Below, piece after piece: positions 40,401 through 50,999 of a stretch of DNA of 64,000 bases. The stretch comes from Chaetoderma sp. LZ-2023a. Lineage: Eukaryota; Mollusca; Caudofoveata; Chaetodermatida; Chaetodermatidae. The translations under genes were made by a program, and so were the position numbers. The notes below the pieces were generated by a model, which saw only the letters and a list, made by a program, of their open reading frames with translations, was not told the DNA's origin and searched no databases. How positions within the stretch are numbered: the first letter of the stretch is position 1; each line of letters starts with the position of its first letter. The DNA is taken from the NCBI GenBank assembly GCA_034401795.1, contig CM067369.1:85073129-85137128 (forward strand). The letters are read 5' to 3'.

Positions 40401-42654
40401 TGTGAAGGGCCTTGCCCTGGAAGATAATATCGTCCATCAGAGGCAGAGGAACCGGATTGCAGACCAGAAGGTCCAGCAGATCCGTATACCATGATCGGCT
40501 TGGCCAATCCGGGGCGATCAGAAGCACTTGGCATTCCTCTTGTCTGATTTTCTGAAGAATTTTTGGAATCAGGATTGCTGGAGGGAATGCGTATGCATAC
40601 ATTCTCCCCCAGCTGATAGCTAACGCATCTGTTGCGAAAGCACTTGGATCCGGAATCGGAGAGACGTACGTCGTCATCTTCGCATTCTTCTTCGTTGCGA
40701 ACAAATCGATGTTGGGTTTCCCCCAATGGTCGAACAGACGATCCGCCACACATTGATTTAGTTGCCATTCCGTGGGTAAAACACTCATCCTTCGGCTCAA
40801 TGAGTCTGCTAGCAGATTTAACCTTCCCGGAATATGAACTGCTTTCAAGGTAATCTGGTGATCCAGACACCAACAAAGCAGTCTCCATGTCATCATACAG
40901 AGACTGGGCGACTTCGTTCCGCCCTGGCGGTTTATGTAAGTCACAACTGTTGAGTTGTCTGAACGAATAAGAACAATCTTGCCCTGAACTTTCTGTAAGA
41001 AATGTTCCAGGCCCAGGACTACTGCTCTTAGCTCCAGTAGATTTATATGTTCCTTTGACTGTTCCAGATTCCAAAGCCCTGATATCGTGGACTCTTCCAG
41101 GCAAGCTCCCCAGCCCTCCATCGATGCATCTGTATACACAGTCACCTGAGGGTGGGGAGGGGTTAGCATAACCCCCACCAAGAGATTCTCTGTGTCCAAC
41201 CACCATTGCAGGTGATGAATCAGAGGCGCCAACACTGACACATTTGAGTCCAGCGAACCTGTACTCTGGGTCCATTGTGTCATGAGAAATAACTGGATCG
41301 GCCGCCTGCGTAAGGCGGCCTGAGGAATGACTGGTTCCAATGAAACCATCAACCCCAGCATTCTCAAGTAAACCCGTGCCAGGACATGACGACTGTCGCA
41401 CACTGACTGAATTAATGAGATGAGTTTCTGAACTCTCTCCTGAGTAGGATAAACATATCCTGTCTCTAGATCGAAGAACATCCCCAGGTAAACAAACTTC
41501 TGGGATGGAATCAGCTCTGATTTTGGGAAATTGATCATCCAGCCTAAGTCTGTGAGAGTTTTCAAATCAATCTCCAGACTGGCCGATAAACTTTCCCGGG
41601 TGTGTGCTTTCAACAGCCAGTCGTCTATGTACGTGTGGACTGCTATGCTTCTCCTGCGGAGGTATGCGGTGATCGCAAGAACCACACGGGTGAAAACCCG
41701 AGGAGCCGTGGAAATTCCGAAGGGTAGCACCCTGAATTCCCACTGTCTGCCCTGGAATGCAAATCTCAGGAAGCGACGGAAACTCCTGTGTATGGGGATG
41801 TGGAAATAAGCGTCCTTCAAATCTATCAACGCTGTCCACATTCCCCTCTCTAACCCCGCCAACACCGAGCGCACAGTCTCCATCTTGAAACTGGGCGTCT
41901 CTATGAACTTGTTCAATGGCTTGAGGTTGAGAATTGGTCTCCACCCTCCGGTGTTCTTTGTTACTAAGAACAGGGTTGAATAGAAGCCCGGACACCTCTG
42001 TGCCGGCTGAATAGCTCCTTTTTGTATGAGGGAATTTATTTCCTCCTCGATACACAACCTTTGATCTGGATCTCTTGGATTTGGAGTCCAGATCGGCACT
42101 AGAGACAGTCGCGATGGCGGGCCTGTCATCCAATCGGGATGATACCCGACTGAAAGCCATCGCAAGACTAAACGGTCCTGAGTTAACCGTTCCCACTCTT
42201 GCATGTGGTCGGCTAGCCGGCCTCCCACCGGTCCACCTAGGGATAGAGGTGGACATAAGGAGTGCAAGAGCGGCACTGTCTCCTCTGCCCGAAACACCGG
42301 CGCGGTTCTCACCGCGGTAACCGTCCCATCAGGAACGATTACCCCGCCCAGATCCTCGCGCGCCACGACCAGCACCGCGCGCACCTCGGTGCGCGGGCGG
42401 CTGCCTGGCTGACTGCGCCTGAGGAGCCCGCGCCCCCCTCGCTGCTGGCCGAATCGCACGCGGCCGAGGCCGGCGCTGCGATGGTGGTTGGCCTCTGACC
42501 TGGCCACTACCACCTCGAGCCTGCAGGGGACGATACGCAGGCGGTGCGGCGCGAACGTTGGCACGATGAACCACCTCAAACTGCTCGCGCAGCGCCCTCT
42601 GGTTATTGACCAGAGTAACCGTCTCCTGGAGGTGCCTACACCCCTCACCTCCAA
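40198..42654 (-). CDS. DIRS-2 reverse transcriptase and RNase H
   Basis: Open throughout. The first ~130 codons overlap gag in another frame and are probably not pol, so the real protein likely starts near 42255. RT: LVTKNTGGWRPILNLKPLNK, ALIDLKDAYFHIPIH (motif A), LPFGISTAPRVFT (B), AVHTYIDDWLLKAH (catalytic YIDD). RNase H: VYTDASMEGWGACLE, INLLELRAVVLGLEHF, LIRSDNSTVVTYIN, RLNLLADSLSRR, giving the D-E-D-D set. The C-terminal region has GKPNIDLFATKKNAK and CQVLLIAPDWPSRSWY. I saw no DPPY-like methyltransferase motif, unlike classical DIRS1. All catalytic residues are present. Confidence 0.92.
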   Translation of the reverse strand: MEVRGVGTSRRRLLWSITRGRCASSLRWFIVPTFAPHRLRIVPCRLEVVVARSEANHHRSAGLGRVRFGQQRGGRGLLRRSQPGSRPRTEVRAVLVVAREDLGGVIVPDGTVTAVRTAPVFRAEETVPLLHSLCPPLSLGGPVGGRLADHMQEWERLTQDRLVLRWLSVGYHPDWMTGPPSRLSLVPIWTPNPRDPDQRLCIEEEINSLIQKGAIQPAQRCPGFYSTLFLVTKNTGGWRPILNLKPLNKFIETPSFKMETVRSVLAGLERGMWTALIDLKDAYFHIPIHRSFRRFLRFAFQGRQWEFRVLPFGISTAPRVFTRVVLAITAYLRRRSIAVHTYIDDWLLKAHTRESLSASLEIDLKTLTDLGWMINFPKSELIPSQKFVYLGMFFDLETGYVYPTQERVQKLISLIQSVCDSRHVLARVYLRMLGLMVSLEPVIPQAALRRRPIQLFLMTQWTQSTGSLDSNVSVLAPLIHHLQWWLDTENLLVGVMLTPPHPQVTVYTDASMEGWGACLEESTISGLWNLEQSKEHINLLELRAVVLGLEHFLQKVQGKIVLIRSDNSTVVTYINRQGGTKSPSLCMMTWRLLCWCLDHQITLKAVHIPGRLNLLADSLSRRMSVLPTEWQLNQCVADRLFDHWGKPNIDLFATKKNAKMTTYVSPIPDPSAFATDALAISWGRMYAYAFPPAILIPKILQKIRQEECQVLLIAPDWPSRSWYTDLLDLLVCNPVPLPLMDDIIFQGKALHNNPSMFRLTAWMLSRNLELRRAFLSKQPCLWPKPGGGQPPEHIIIKSTDLQNGAQKDVLIQWIHLFK

Positions 42655-44414
42655 AGAGACCAGGACCTGTCATAGGCGTACATAGTAGCCTATTGTAGAG
42701 GTCCTGTGACGGGCACAGATTATCCAAGGCAAAAGTGCGCCTTGCCCGGACACTCCTGGTCACCGCCCGCGTCATACAGTCCAGAGCCAGGTTGATACCA
42801 TCCTGGATGGCTCGCTGGACTGTGACCGGACTTGGCTGGCGCGATGCGGATGCTGTTACTACCCCTTGTAACAGCTGGGAGACGTGGGACAGAGCGGCAA
42901 TCGAAGCCCTCCCACTCTCCTCCGCATCATGCAATGCGGCATTTGCTGAACGCAACGCGTTCGAACACAAGACTCCCGTGTCAGAACGGGAGCCTGGCCG
43001 CGCATCCTCACCCAAAGCCGCGCGGTCATCCACGCTCGGCTTCGGTACCACACCGTACCGCTGGTAGTCCAGGGGCACGATGCGACAACGCCTGGCCACC
43101 TCGCGCCGGGCCTTAGCGAGACGTCCACTCGACTTAATGGACGTCTCCGCCGCCTCGAACATGTCAACGACATGCTCCGCCAGCGGCAGAGAAGGCATAG
43201 CGTTAGCAGCAGGCTTACCAGCTAACCACGGCCTGTGCTCACGCTGGCTAGCCGACTGCTCCACGGGCAGATCTGGTCTAACACTTACCAACCACTGGCA
43301 AGCGTCAGACCAATCCTCCTCCGTGGCTAGCTGCGAGCGCTCTACAAACGGGGGCCTTCGTCTTCCTCCAGAGCGCAAGCAACAGAGATGACGGCGGGTA
43401 CGCTGCTATGCCTGGCAAGCCAGGGAGAACATGCGGGCCTGACAATACCGGCATGCTAATATCACTGGTTTGACCAGGAGCAGGCGCCGTGGTAGAGCGC
43501 GGGGCATATACCGCCCCACCACGGCCCCGGCCAGCACCAGCGACACTCTCGGCAAGCCGAGGTATGCGGTACCGCTGGCATTCAGCGCCCAGGGCCACAG
43601 TCTGAACCGTGGATTCTACCCCTGGGAGAGTAGAACCATGAAAAAAGGCGCCTGTATTCCCCGCGAGGGGTGCACAGACGTCATAATCCATGTCCACGTC
43701 TTCAGACGGCGACCCCAACAGGTAATCCTCATCCTCCTGGCCAGAGAGATTAGACTCCGGGTCAGCAAAGAGCGCTAACCCGGACTGGCCAGGGAAGGTG
43801 CCATACGAGGTACTGGCACCCGCGGTGTGCGGATACCCCTGGACTGATAAGCAGCCCGCGGGTTCCAGCGACGACCGTCCACGGTCCCTATTGGGCGCGG
43901 CAATAAGCCTGCTGCCAGGGCCGTGGAATGCCCCCTCTAATGGGGCCACCTCTGAATCTTCAAACAACGGAAGCGTACTAAGGAACGTTGATTCAGAGGT
44001 GGGGATTACCTGCTCCGAAGCAGATGATGAGGTCAATAAAGGATTTGGTCCAGGAAGCATGCCACGAAGCAACTCTGGAACCAAATCCTTGATTGTCCTC
44101 CTCATCTCTCCCAACATCTCGGTCCGGAAGGCCTCCATATCCACCGCGGACGAGGCCTTCCTCTTACCCTTCTTACTTACACCCTCTTTCTTCAGCTTCT
44201 TCTTCTCCTCCTCCACCTTGTCCTTCGCCTGCAAGCACAAGAATTCGGACATTAACTCGCCCCCCCCAGTGCTTACATATCTCGCAATTAAGCAAGGGAC
44301 CACAGGGGCTACACTGAAAACAGAGATGAGGGCCAAACTTGTCCCTCAAAAATCGTCCACAGGACGCACAACCAGGTCTCTGAAAAAGGGCAAAGGACGA
44401 GGAGAATGAGCAAC
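42329..44414 (-). CDS. DIRS-2 gag-like gene in two overlapping frames
   Basis: The first frame (from about 44414) opens with a Cys cluster (GCASCGRFLRD, HLCFQCSPCGP, NCEIC), then a Lys/Glu-rich helix and an acidic stretch (DEDYLLGSPSEDVDMDYD). It ends at 43305. The second frame (43378-42329) continues with VERSQLATEEDWSDAC, AEHVVDMFEAAETSIKSSGR, ESGRASIAALSHVSQLLQ, GPGLFGGEG and an Arg/Gly/Ala-rich tail. They overlap by about 74 bp, so either one frameshift mutation or a translational frameshift joins them. The product would form a nucleoprotein particle. Confidence 0.75.
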
Positions 44415-45263
44415 TAGTTAAGCTTAGAAACTCACCCTCAAGAGAGGGAAATGATCATAAAGATCATAATTTATCAGAAAACCAGCTTCGGACAACTTTA
44501 ATTGTAAATAAAGAGCAAGGCTGATTATGACGTCATTAATCCTATGACAGGAAAAAATCGATCCCCAACAAACATCCCAGTGCAAGGACGAATTGTATCT
44601 TTAACCAGAACATGTACAGAATGGACATTTCGACTATACAAGCATCAGATAAATACTGATAACAATGGCAAATAAAGTTAATTATCTCCCTTTCCTCTAA
44701 ATAATTAACATCACCTCATATCAATAATTAGATACCTGACACCTTGTCTAGACAAACCATCCAACCTGATGAACTGGAGCACTCCACCACTGAACGCCTC
44801 TTAACTCTCTCCACCTCTAGGGGAAGGAATTGGATCAAGAGGGCAAAGTGAGAAGACCTTTATAATAGGCCTCCAACTCACTGGACATAGAATACTTGGT
44901 TAGATAACCTAACAGTATTAGTAGGAAATGGAACCATGGTGGAGAGACACAAACCCTCTGCTGATGTCATGTCCATAATATTTCTTCACACAGACCTGTG
45001 GACATAAACACAAAGAGAGATTAGTCTTATATAGCACCTAGTTGAAATAAACCAACTAATCAAGGCGCTTATCACGTTTAGCGCGAGTCCCGGAAACACA
45101 TTACAACGGGACAAAACTCGCTAATTTTACTAGAAGTCACCTGATTTAAAGGTCCAAGGCCCTCCTGTGGCGAAGTTACTCTTTCTGCCATCTTTCTCAG
45201 GTAACAACAGTTCAGAATTGTGTCAAAAACGCTTATATTTGAGCTACAAAAAGCACCAGCACA
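44415..45263. other. DIRS-2 5' untranslated region
   Basis: Between the gag start and the right inverted repeat. AT-rich, with no gene. GAGCTAGTCTGCGCATGCGC just beyond it opens the repeat. It probably holds the transcription start (inference). Confidence 0.5.
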
Positions 45264-45460
45264 AAAGCATGTGTAGTCTCTTAGCCAATAAATTAGCAAA
45301 GAGGAAGAGCTAGTCTGCGCATGCGCGGTGGTGGGGCTGGCATCCGCCAGACTACGCTCTGACTCCCTGCCCAGTAGGGGCACCTAACTGTTTTAATCTG
45401 AGTGTTTATTGAGTGAAAGCCAATATTTAGCAATATCAAAAGTATTAGGGAGGTAAGTAT
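45264..45460 (-). repeat. DIRS-2 right inverted terminal repeat
   Basis: Reverse complement of 38484-38672 with a few differences, mostly in its inner 40 bp. Outer extension ACTCTTGATGTGAA (45461-45474). Confidence 0.9.
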
Positions 45461-45511
45461 ACTCTTGATGTGAAAAGGTGAATTACATAGTATTCAATTT
45501 CCTTACAAAAA

Positions 45512-45895
45512 CATACAATGGAGGAATTCAGTTTTAGCTTTGCCCCGCCCATCTTTACCTAAGCTCCACCTACACTTTGACGGCATTGTGATTGATCCAT
45601 CCCTACATTCCCTGACTATCAATTTCCTGAAAACTATACAGGTTAGCTATTGAATATTTTGAAACTAATTTGACTGGGTGTCATTTCTGTTTCAAAATAT
45701 TCAACAGCATGTTTATTAAATATTAGACATGCAATTCATACAACGCCGCTTAGTCCCTCATCAATTAAGCGTTCATGATGAACTTAGCTATGTTATTCAT
45801 GACGTAATTGATTATGACATCATCCTACACATCATGTAGTTGATTATGATGTCATATGATTAACTGAGAAACAGGAATCCTCCATTTAACCTGTT
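45512..45895 (+). mobile_element. H-family element, full length with short hairpin
   Basis: Ends AATGGAGGAATTCAG and GGAATCCTCCATT are inverted. Inside: GCCCCGCCCATCTTTACCTA, CTGAAAACTATACAGG, GAAACTAATTTGACTGGGTG, TTTCAAAATATTCAACAGC, then the TTGATTATGACATCATCC tail. The hairpin return arm is shortened. Confidence 0.78.
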
Positions 45896-45950
45896 AGTGT
45901 CAGACCTTTAAATGTTTCCTGCCAGACATACGTCATTTGAAAGTGAACAA

Positions 45951-47390
45951 GTAACAAGAGACCCAAAGGCCTTAATGCTCAGCTGGCCCATTAGCATCTA
46001 GACCATTAGCATTTGAACAGACATAATACTTTAAATTCATCAGTAACAAGAGATAAAAGACAAAATTGGGAATTCAGTACAATCGATATTTAGTGGGAAA
46101 TTCATGATGAACACTGATCACACAATCAGTTTGAACCTTAGGTTCCATCCAACCAATAAAAAAATCCAATATGGGCATCAAACCCAAAACTTTGATAGGT
46201 CCATGACAACCAATTTTTATCAAGGATCACGTTCTCTTGAACAAACTTTAATCACCCTTAGTTATAGATGAAATTAAATCTAATAAGTTTCGGCCTTTGT
46301 ACAGCAGTTGCTGAGATGCCATTTTGTAGAAACAAGATGGCCACTGGAACAAGCGGTTAATGAAGAGTAGCGTTTTAAATGATTTCCAGCCATTTTTCGG
46401 AAAAATCAAGATGGCCACCGAACAAATTAACCATTCAAAATTCTGTACACAAGCTCTGAAGCACACCACCATTGGATCATTTCAACAGAGTTTGCTTGAA
46501 ATCAGTTACAGAAGAGTAGGTTTTTAACTGATTTCAAGAATTTTCAGAAAATCCAAGACGGCTGACTAAAAAAAATGACCAATCAAAATTCTGTATACAA
46601 GTTCTGAAACCTACCAGCCTAGTACCCTTCAAGCCAAGTCTGGTTGAAATTGTCCAAGCAGTTAATGAGTAGCATTTTAAACAATTTCCTAACTCTTTTG
46701 GAAAATTCATGAGGGCCACTGAAAAAAATCGACTAATAACAAATTATATATACAACGTCTGAAGCATACCACTCTAAGGTCCTCCCAACACAGTTTGCTT
46801 AAAATCGTTCAAGGAGTAGAATTTTTATTGATTTCCGGAATGTTCAGAAAATCCAAGATGGCCGCCGGAAAAATTGACCAGTTAAAATTCTGTATATATA
46901 TGTTCTGAATCCTACCAGCCTAGTATCCTTCCAGCAGTCTGGTTGAAATTCCCCAAGCAGTTAATGAGGAGTAGCATTTTAAACGTTTTTCCGCTATTTT
47001 TCGGAAAATTCAAGATGGTCGGCAAAATAAATTGACCAATCAAAATTCTGTAAATCATGCTGAAGCGTACAACTCTAGGGTCCCTCCAACCAAGTTTGCT
47101 TGAAATCGGCCAAGTGGTTAATGAGGGGTAGGGTTTTAACTGATTTCCAGGAAATGCTCAGAAAATCCAAGATGGCCACCATAAAAATTGACCAATCAAA
47201 ATTCTCTATACATGTTCTGAAACTTACCAGCCTAATATCCTTCCAGGCAATTCTGGTTGAAATTTCCCAAGCTGATAAGAAGAGTAGCATATTAAAGGGT
47301 TTCCTGCCATTTTTCAAAAAATTTAAGACGGCCACCGAAAAAATACATGGCCACCAGAAATATTGACCAATCAGAATTCTCGTTAGACAT
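45951..47390. repeat. ~150-bp tandem array (AAGATGGCC type)
   Basis: Opens AACAAGAGACCCAAAGGCCT. Units then carry TTTCGGAAAAATCAAGATGG, AAATTGACCAATCAAAATTC, TCTGAAGCCTACCA, TTCCAACCAAGTTTGCTTGA and TTAATGAGGAGTAGCATTTT. Occurrences of the AAGATGG word near 46407, 46553, 46852, 47011, 47167 and 47328 give a period of about 150-160 bp. Strongly diverged, non-coding. Confidence 0.85.
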
Positions 47391-48789
47391 ATTGAAGCCT
47401 AGGCTTGCATAATTCTTGCTTTGAAACATCGCGATTGACTTTGTTATTTTTTATTAAATCGTAGGTCCAAATTCCGAAAAGTATAAACCGGAGTAACGTG
47501 ACAAGTCACGAAAGCTGGGACTAGGAATTGTCGAAGGTTATGTAATGGCCACCATCAGTCGGGTTTGGTACACAAATACGCAAGTATTATATTGATTAAA
47601 CAAAGCCATATATATGCCTTTGGAAACACACATGTATATCTGCATTGCTGTTGTGGTGGGTAAAATTATGACATTTGAGCTGTAATTTAAGTTTACTTGA
47701 CGATAGAGTTGGTCAAGATGGAGATGACGGAATACAGTGGCATTCAATTTGCTATAGTTGACTAATGAATATCTGCCGGTCAAACACACCTACAATTACC
47801 TAATACAAAAATATTGCGCTCAACTAACAAATACTTGACTATTGGACATTTAGCAGATCGAACCTATGCTGAGAGGTATGTAAATAATTATTGTATGAGC
47901 ATGCACAGTTCATAGTTGCTTTCAGAATGTAAGAAAAATCAACAGAACACAAAGTTCAAAATACAACAATCTGGAATGTTGTTGCTTTATTTTCTTTAAT
48001 TGGACATGACAACCGAATCAAAAAAGAAAAATTACACCATCTGACCTTGTTATTAATTGAAATTTCTATCCCTAGAATTAAAAAAAATTATGTTCGCTGA
48101 TTATTGCCTAACTTTCTGCAACTAAGTATATACTTAGTATTTCACAACAGACTCAGGATCTGCAAGTGAAAGAAACAAAATTACATGGCGATTCGACGGA
48201 GTAACTGGTTGGTTTTCTCAATGACAGGGGTGTTACCGAGCTATTGTTAGCTTGTTTATCGTAGGCCTTTGTGTTGTGATTACCATATTCCGCTTAGTAG
48301 CCTATGCTCTAATAGAAGCCCACCCCCTAACTTTGACAGATGAGCTCCAATGATTTCTTAGCAGTTTCAAAACAGCAAAACTCTGTATTAGAAGCCCACC
48401 CCCTAACTCAGCAGACTGTATAGGAAAATTTTTCTTAAGAGCAAATTTGTAAGAATAGCGTGTATAATAATAACAATCGTGTCACAGGGTGTGTCTATTT
48501 CAGACCAATCACTGCCCTGATACATTCCAGGCCCCTCTAGAAGTCAATACAGGCCTCGGATTTGTAAATCTCGACCACCTATTAGATTAATACTAACTAG
48601 TAGGCCACGTATGTTCAAGATATAATAAAGTTTATTCCACACTTTTGTAGTCAAAATGCGCGTAAAACAGTCTTGGCGTGATTAAACACCTTCCTTATAA
48701 ATATATTTTAAGACCAAATTTATGTACCAAACAACAAGCACGGAAGAAAATGTGCATCAATTTTGTAATGCCGGTCAACATTAAATGAT
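47391..48789. other. Unassigned intron sequence
   Basis: AT-rich. Contains two copies of AGAAGCCCACCCCCTAACT (about 48316 and 48391), also decayed repeat. No exon supported. Confidence 0.5.
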
Positions 48790-49400
48790 CCAAATTGAAT
48801 TATTACGAACGACAATATAGCCGGCTTCTTAAGCTGGCGAGCCATCAGTTCTTGAGATGGGAGGCATCATGTTCTCGCGAAATATTATATGCTAACAGGA
48901 GTTTATCAAATGGGTACCCATTTTTTTAAGATCAGGATAATACTCAGTTCCTATCGCGCAATGATAATATATAGATATTCCCGAGTTCCGAGTCCCTGAT
49001 TCCAGAATATTTATATCCAAGTACTTGCTCTAAAATAAACTCATCAATTGAAGGCGAATCACGTGATTTGTATTTTTTCGCGACGCCATTTTATATCAAA
49101 TTGTGGATTAATTTTGATGTAATAAATGAGCTTTATTAAAGGATACGCAATATTTAGGCGCTCAAATCAAATAATCTCACTTCCCCAGTGATGTTTTGAG
49201 GTATACAATAAACGTAGGCGGTGGGTATTTTTACGGAAGAAAATACGTTGAATTTCCGTAGTATCAATTTTAGAAAACTTTTTTGGGAAAACTCTGTAAA
49301 ATAAGACCACCCCCCTTTCTCAGAGATGTTTGGTTGGAAATTGAACACCTCTTGTCCTAATAGAAGCCTAGGCTACTATTAAGCGAAATATGGGTAGTAA
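48790..49400. repeat. Dispersed repeat, second copy of a pair
   Basis: Partner of 9090-9900: TATAATGATAATATATAGAT region, TTGTGGATTAATTTTGATG, ACGCAATATTTAGG, GAGGTATACAATAAACG, CCCCCCTTTCTCAGAGAT, TGTCCTAATAGAAGCC. Confidence 0.6.
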
Positions 49401-49639
49401 TTATTTTACACGTGCATGGCACGGCTGAATATAAAAACAATGAACACGAGGCGTGAAACGATTATAATTGTACTCATATACTGCTAAAATGTGAGGGAAA
49501 GTATACACTGTCACTTCAGATCTTAAACAAACATGAAATTTTTGACGATTTTCCGATTTTTCCACAATTACATGGTAAGAATTGCGATATTAAAAATAAC
49601 TCGAACTTCACGATAAAATAGAAATAGTGTGCAAACCTA

Positions 49640-49915
49640 TTGAAGCCTACCAGTATAGAATTAGTCCACCCAAGTTTTGTTGATTAGTCGGGCTACTTAT
49701 ATTAGGAGTAGCATTTTAAATGGTTTCCGGAAATTTTTGGGAAAATCCAAGATGGCCACCAGAAAAATTGACCAATCAAAATTCTGAATTTCTGGAGCCT
49801 ACCACCATCGGATACGTCTTGCAAAATTTGGTTGAAATCGGTCAAAGCATAAATGAGATGTGATTCAACGGATGGACGACAGCCAGACACCAGGGCATAA
49901 GCTCACTTGAGCTAA
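49640..49915. repeat. AAGATGGCC-type repeat, end fragment
   Basis: One and a half units (GCCTACCAGTATAG, TTAGGAGTAGCATTTTAAAT, TCCAAGATGGCCACCAGAAA), then the terminal part ATGGACGACAGCCAGACACC and GGCATAAGCTCACTTGAGCT. Shows the right-hand end of this repeat. Confidence 0.78.
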
Positions 49916-50057
49916 TAAATTGTAATCCTGATGTTAGCTACCTCACTGACAGATCAGATCCATGTATTAGTTAAATTGCATCTCAACACTACTCCACCAT
50001 GGTGACATGGTTGATGAAGGGTTGGTGTGGGGAGGGTGGTGTAGTAACTGTACATAC

Positions 50058-50277
50058 CAATCAGCCTAAGCAATCTCTCTGTTTTGCCATCGTCTTCATA
50101 TGTGTCCAGCCAACGACCACACGGAAACACATACTGCAGTGTTGAACCACTCCCATCCCTATCCATTATGACAACCTTTTCTAAGAACCATCCAGCGCCA
50201 TGACCTTTCCCATCATGGGAGATAAGCAGCTGCTTTAGCTCACCCAGTAATACAGCCTCGATGATAAATGTGTCAAT
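50058..50277 (-). CDS. LOXHD1: PLAT exon 7 (domain c, second half)
   Basis: The acceptor ttatcag precedes ATTGACACATTTATC and the donor is CTGATTG|gtatgt. The 220 bp read IDTFIIEAVLLGELKQLLIS, then GAGWFLEKVVIMDRDGSG, then YVFPCGRWLDTYEDDGK. All the diagnostic PLAT elements are present in order: D-x-F-x-I strand, H-D-G-K turn, GWFLEKV strand, FPCGRWL closing strand and acidic ED-DGK tail. This is the strongest single exon for the LOXHD1 assignment. Confidence 0.92.
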
Positions 50278-50330
50278 CTGATAAAGACAAGGAGAAATTA
50301 CCTGGCTAAGGGGGAAAAGGTGTGGGTGTT

Positions 50331-50756
50331 TAACCCTTTAAAACACAAATTTGTTCAAGAAGATTTTCAATTTTTACCGTAGAAAATGTCTATTTGCAGA
50401 CCAAGACAAAACTTCAATTGTAAACTTATCACTGGAATTTAAACATAGATTTCTGAAAGGGTTGTTTTGGCAGCTTGATGATTAACCCTTGCCACTCTGA
50501 TGTCAATCTTCTATCTTTTCCAGTGTGTTCATCTTTCAATTTAATTTGAAAATTTAGAATTTTGACATTAGAGTGATAAAGTGTTAAGCGGTATGGAGCA
50601 AATTAATATTTTTTCTCAATCAGTATCCATGTGCAGACCAAGAAGACTATTTTTGGTAAATTTACAAAAATAACCTTCTCTTGTCCTGCAAATGGACATT
50701 TCACACGACCATTGAAGAGGACGTTTTTGGCTGGCTTGACCTTTAAAGGGTTAAGT
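50331..50756. mobile_element. Two decayed TTAA-family 1 elements around a family 2 copy
   Basis: Family 1 piece from TTTAACCCTTTAAAACACAA to about 50483. Family 2 element 50482-50587 (TTAACCCTTGCCACTCTGAT..GACATTAGAGTG..GTTAA). Family 1 piece with a deleted palindrome to CTTGACCTTTAAAGGGTTAA (about 50755). Three TTAA elements end to end. Confidence 0.7.
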
Positions 50757-50999
50757 TGACAGTAGATGAGTTAATACATGGCCACATGTTTCTGTAAACT
50801 TCTCAGTATACATCCACCTTTCCCATCATTCATGGATCCACTTTAATGAGATCTCGTTTCACTTATACATTAGACTCAGTTGCTGAGGATTGATTTAAAA
50901 TTATTCACTTAACCATTTTATGATCAAGCAGGAAAAAATGGTATTTGTAGTGATCATGCGGGTGCGGAATGTATATGCCAAAAGAAGACTATTTTATAA

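Larger units (their letters stand above)
38445..45473 (-). mobile_element. DIRS-2: structurally complete DIRS-type retrotransposon, 7.0 kb
   Basis: Ends are inverted repeats (38484-38672 against 45264-45460, sharing ATACTTACCTCCCTAATACT, GGTGCCCCTACTGGGCAGGG and GCATCCGCCAGACTACGC in opposite orientation). Genes lie on the minus strand: gag, RT/RNase H and tyrosine recombinase, overlapping. An internal complementary region lies beside the left repeat. There is no target duplication, as expected for recombinase-driven insertion. Noticeably more GC-rich over gag and RT than the flanks. Related to DIRS-1 in protein, but the terminal sequences are different. Confidence 0.95.

Noticed and set aside
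39359-41401. Full 680-codon frame as one recombinase
   Set aside because: The first ~330 codons read Ser/Gly-rich nonsense antiphase to the RT gene. Only the part from about 40400 shows recombinase homology.
40198-42654. Start of DIRS-2 pol at 42654
   Set aside because: The first ~130 codons overlap gag in another frame without RT homology. The true start is probably near 42255 but cannot be fixed.
45951-47390. CRISPR-like regular repeats
   Set aside because: Unit length ~150 bp, diverged, no spacers, animal genome.
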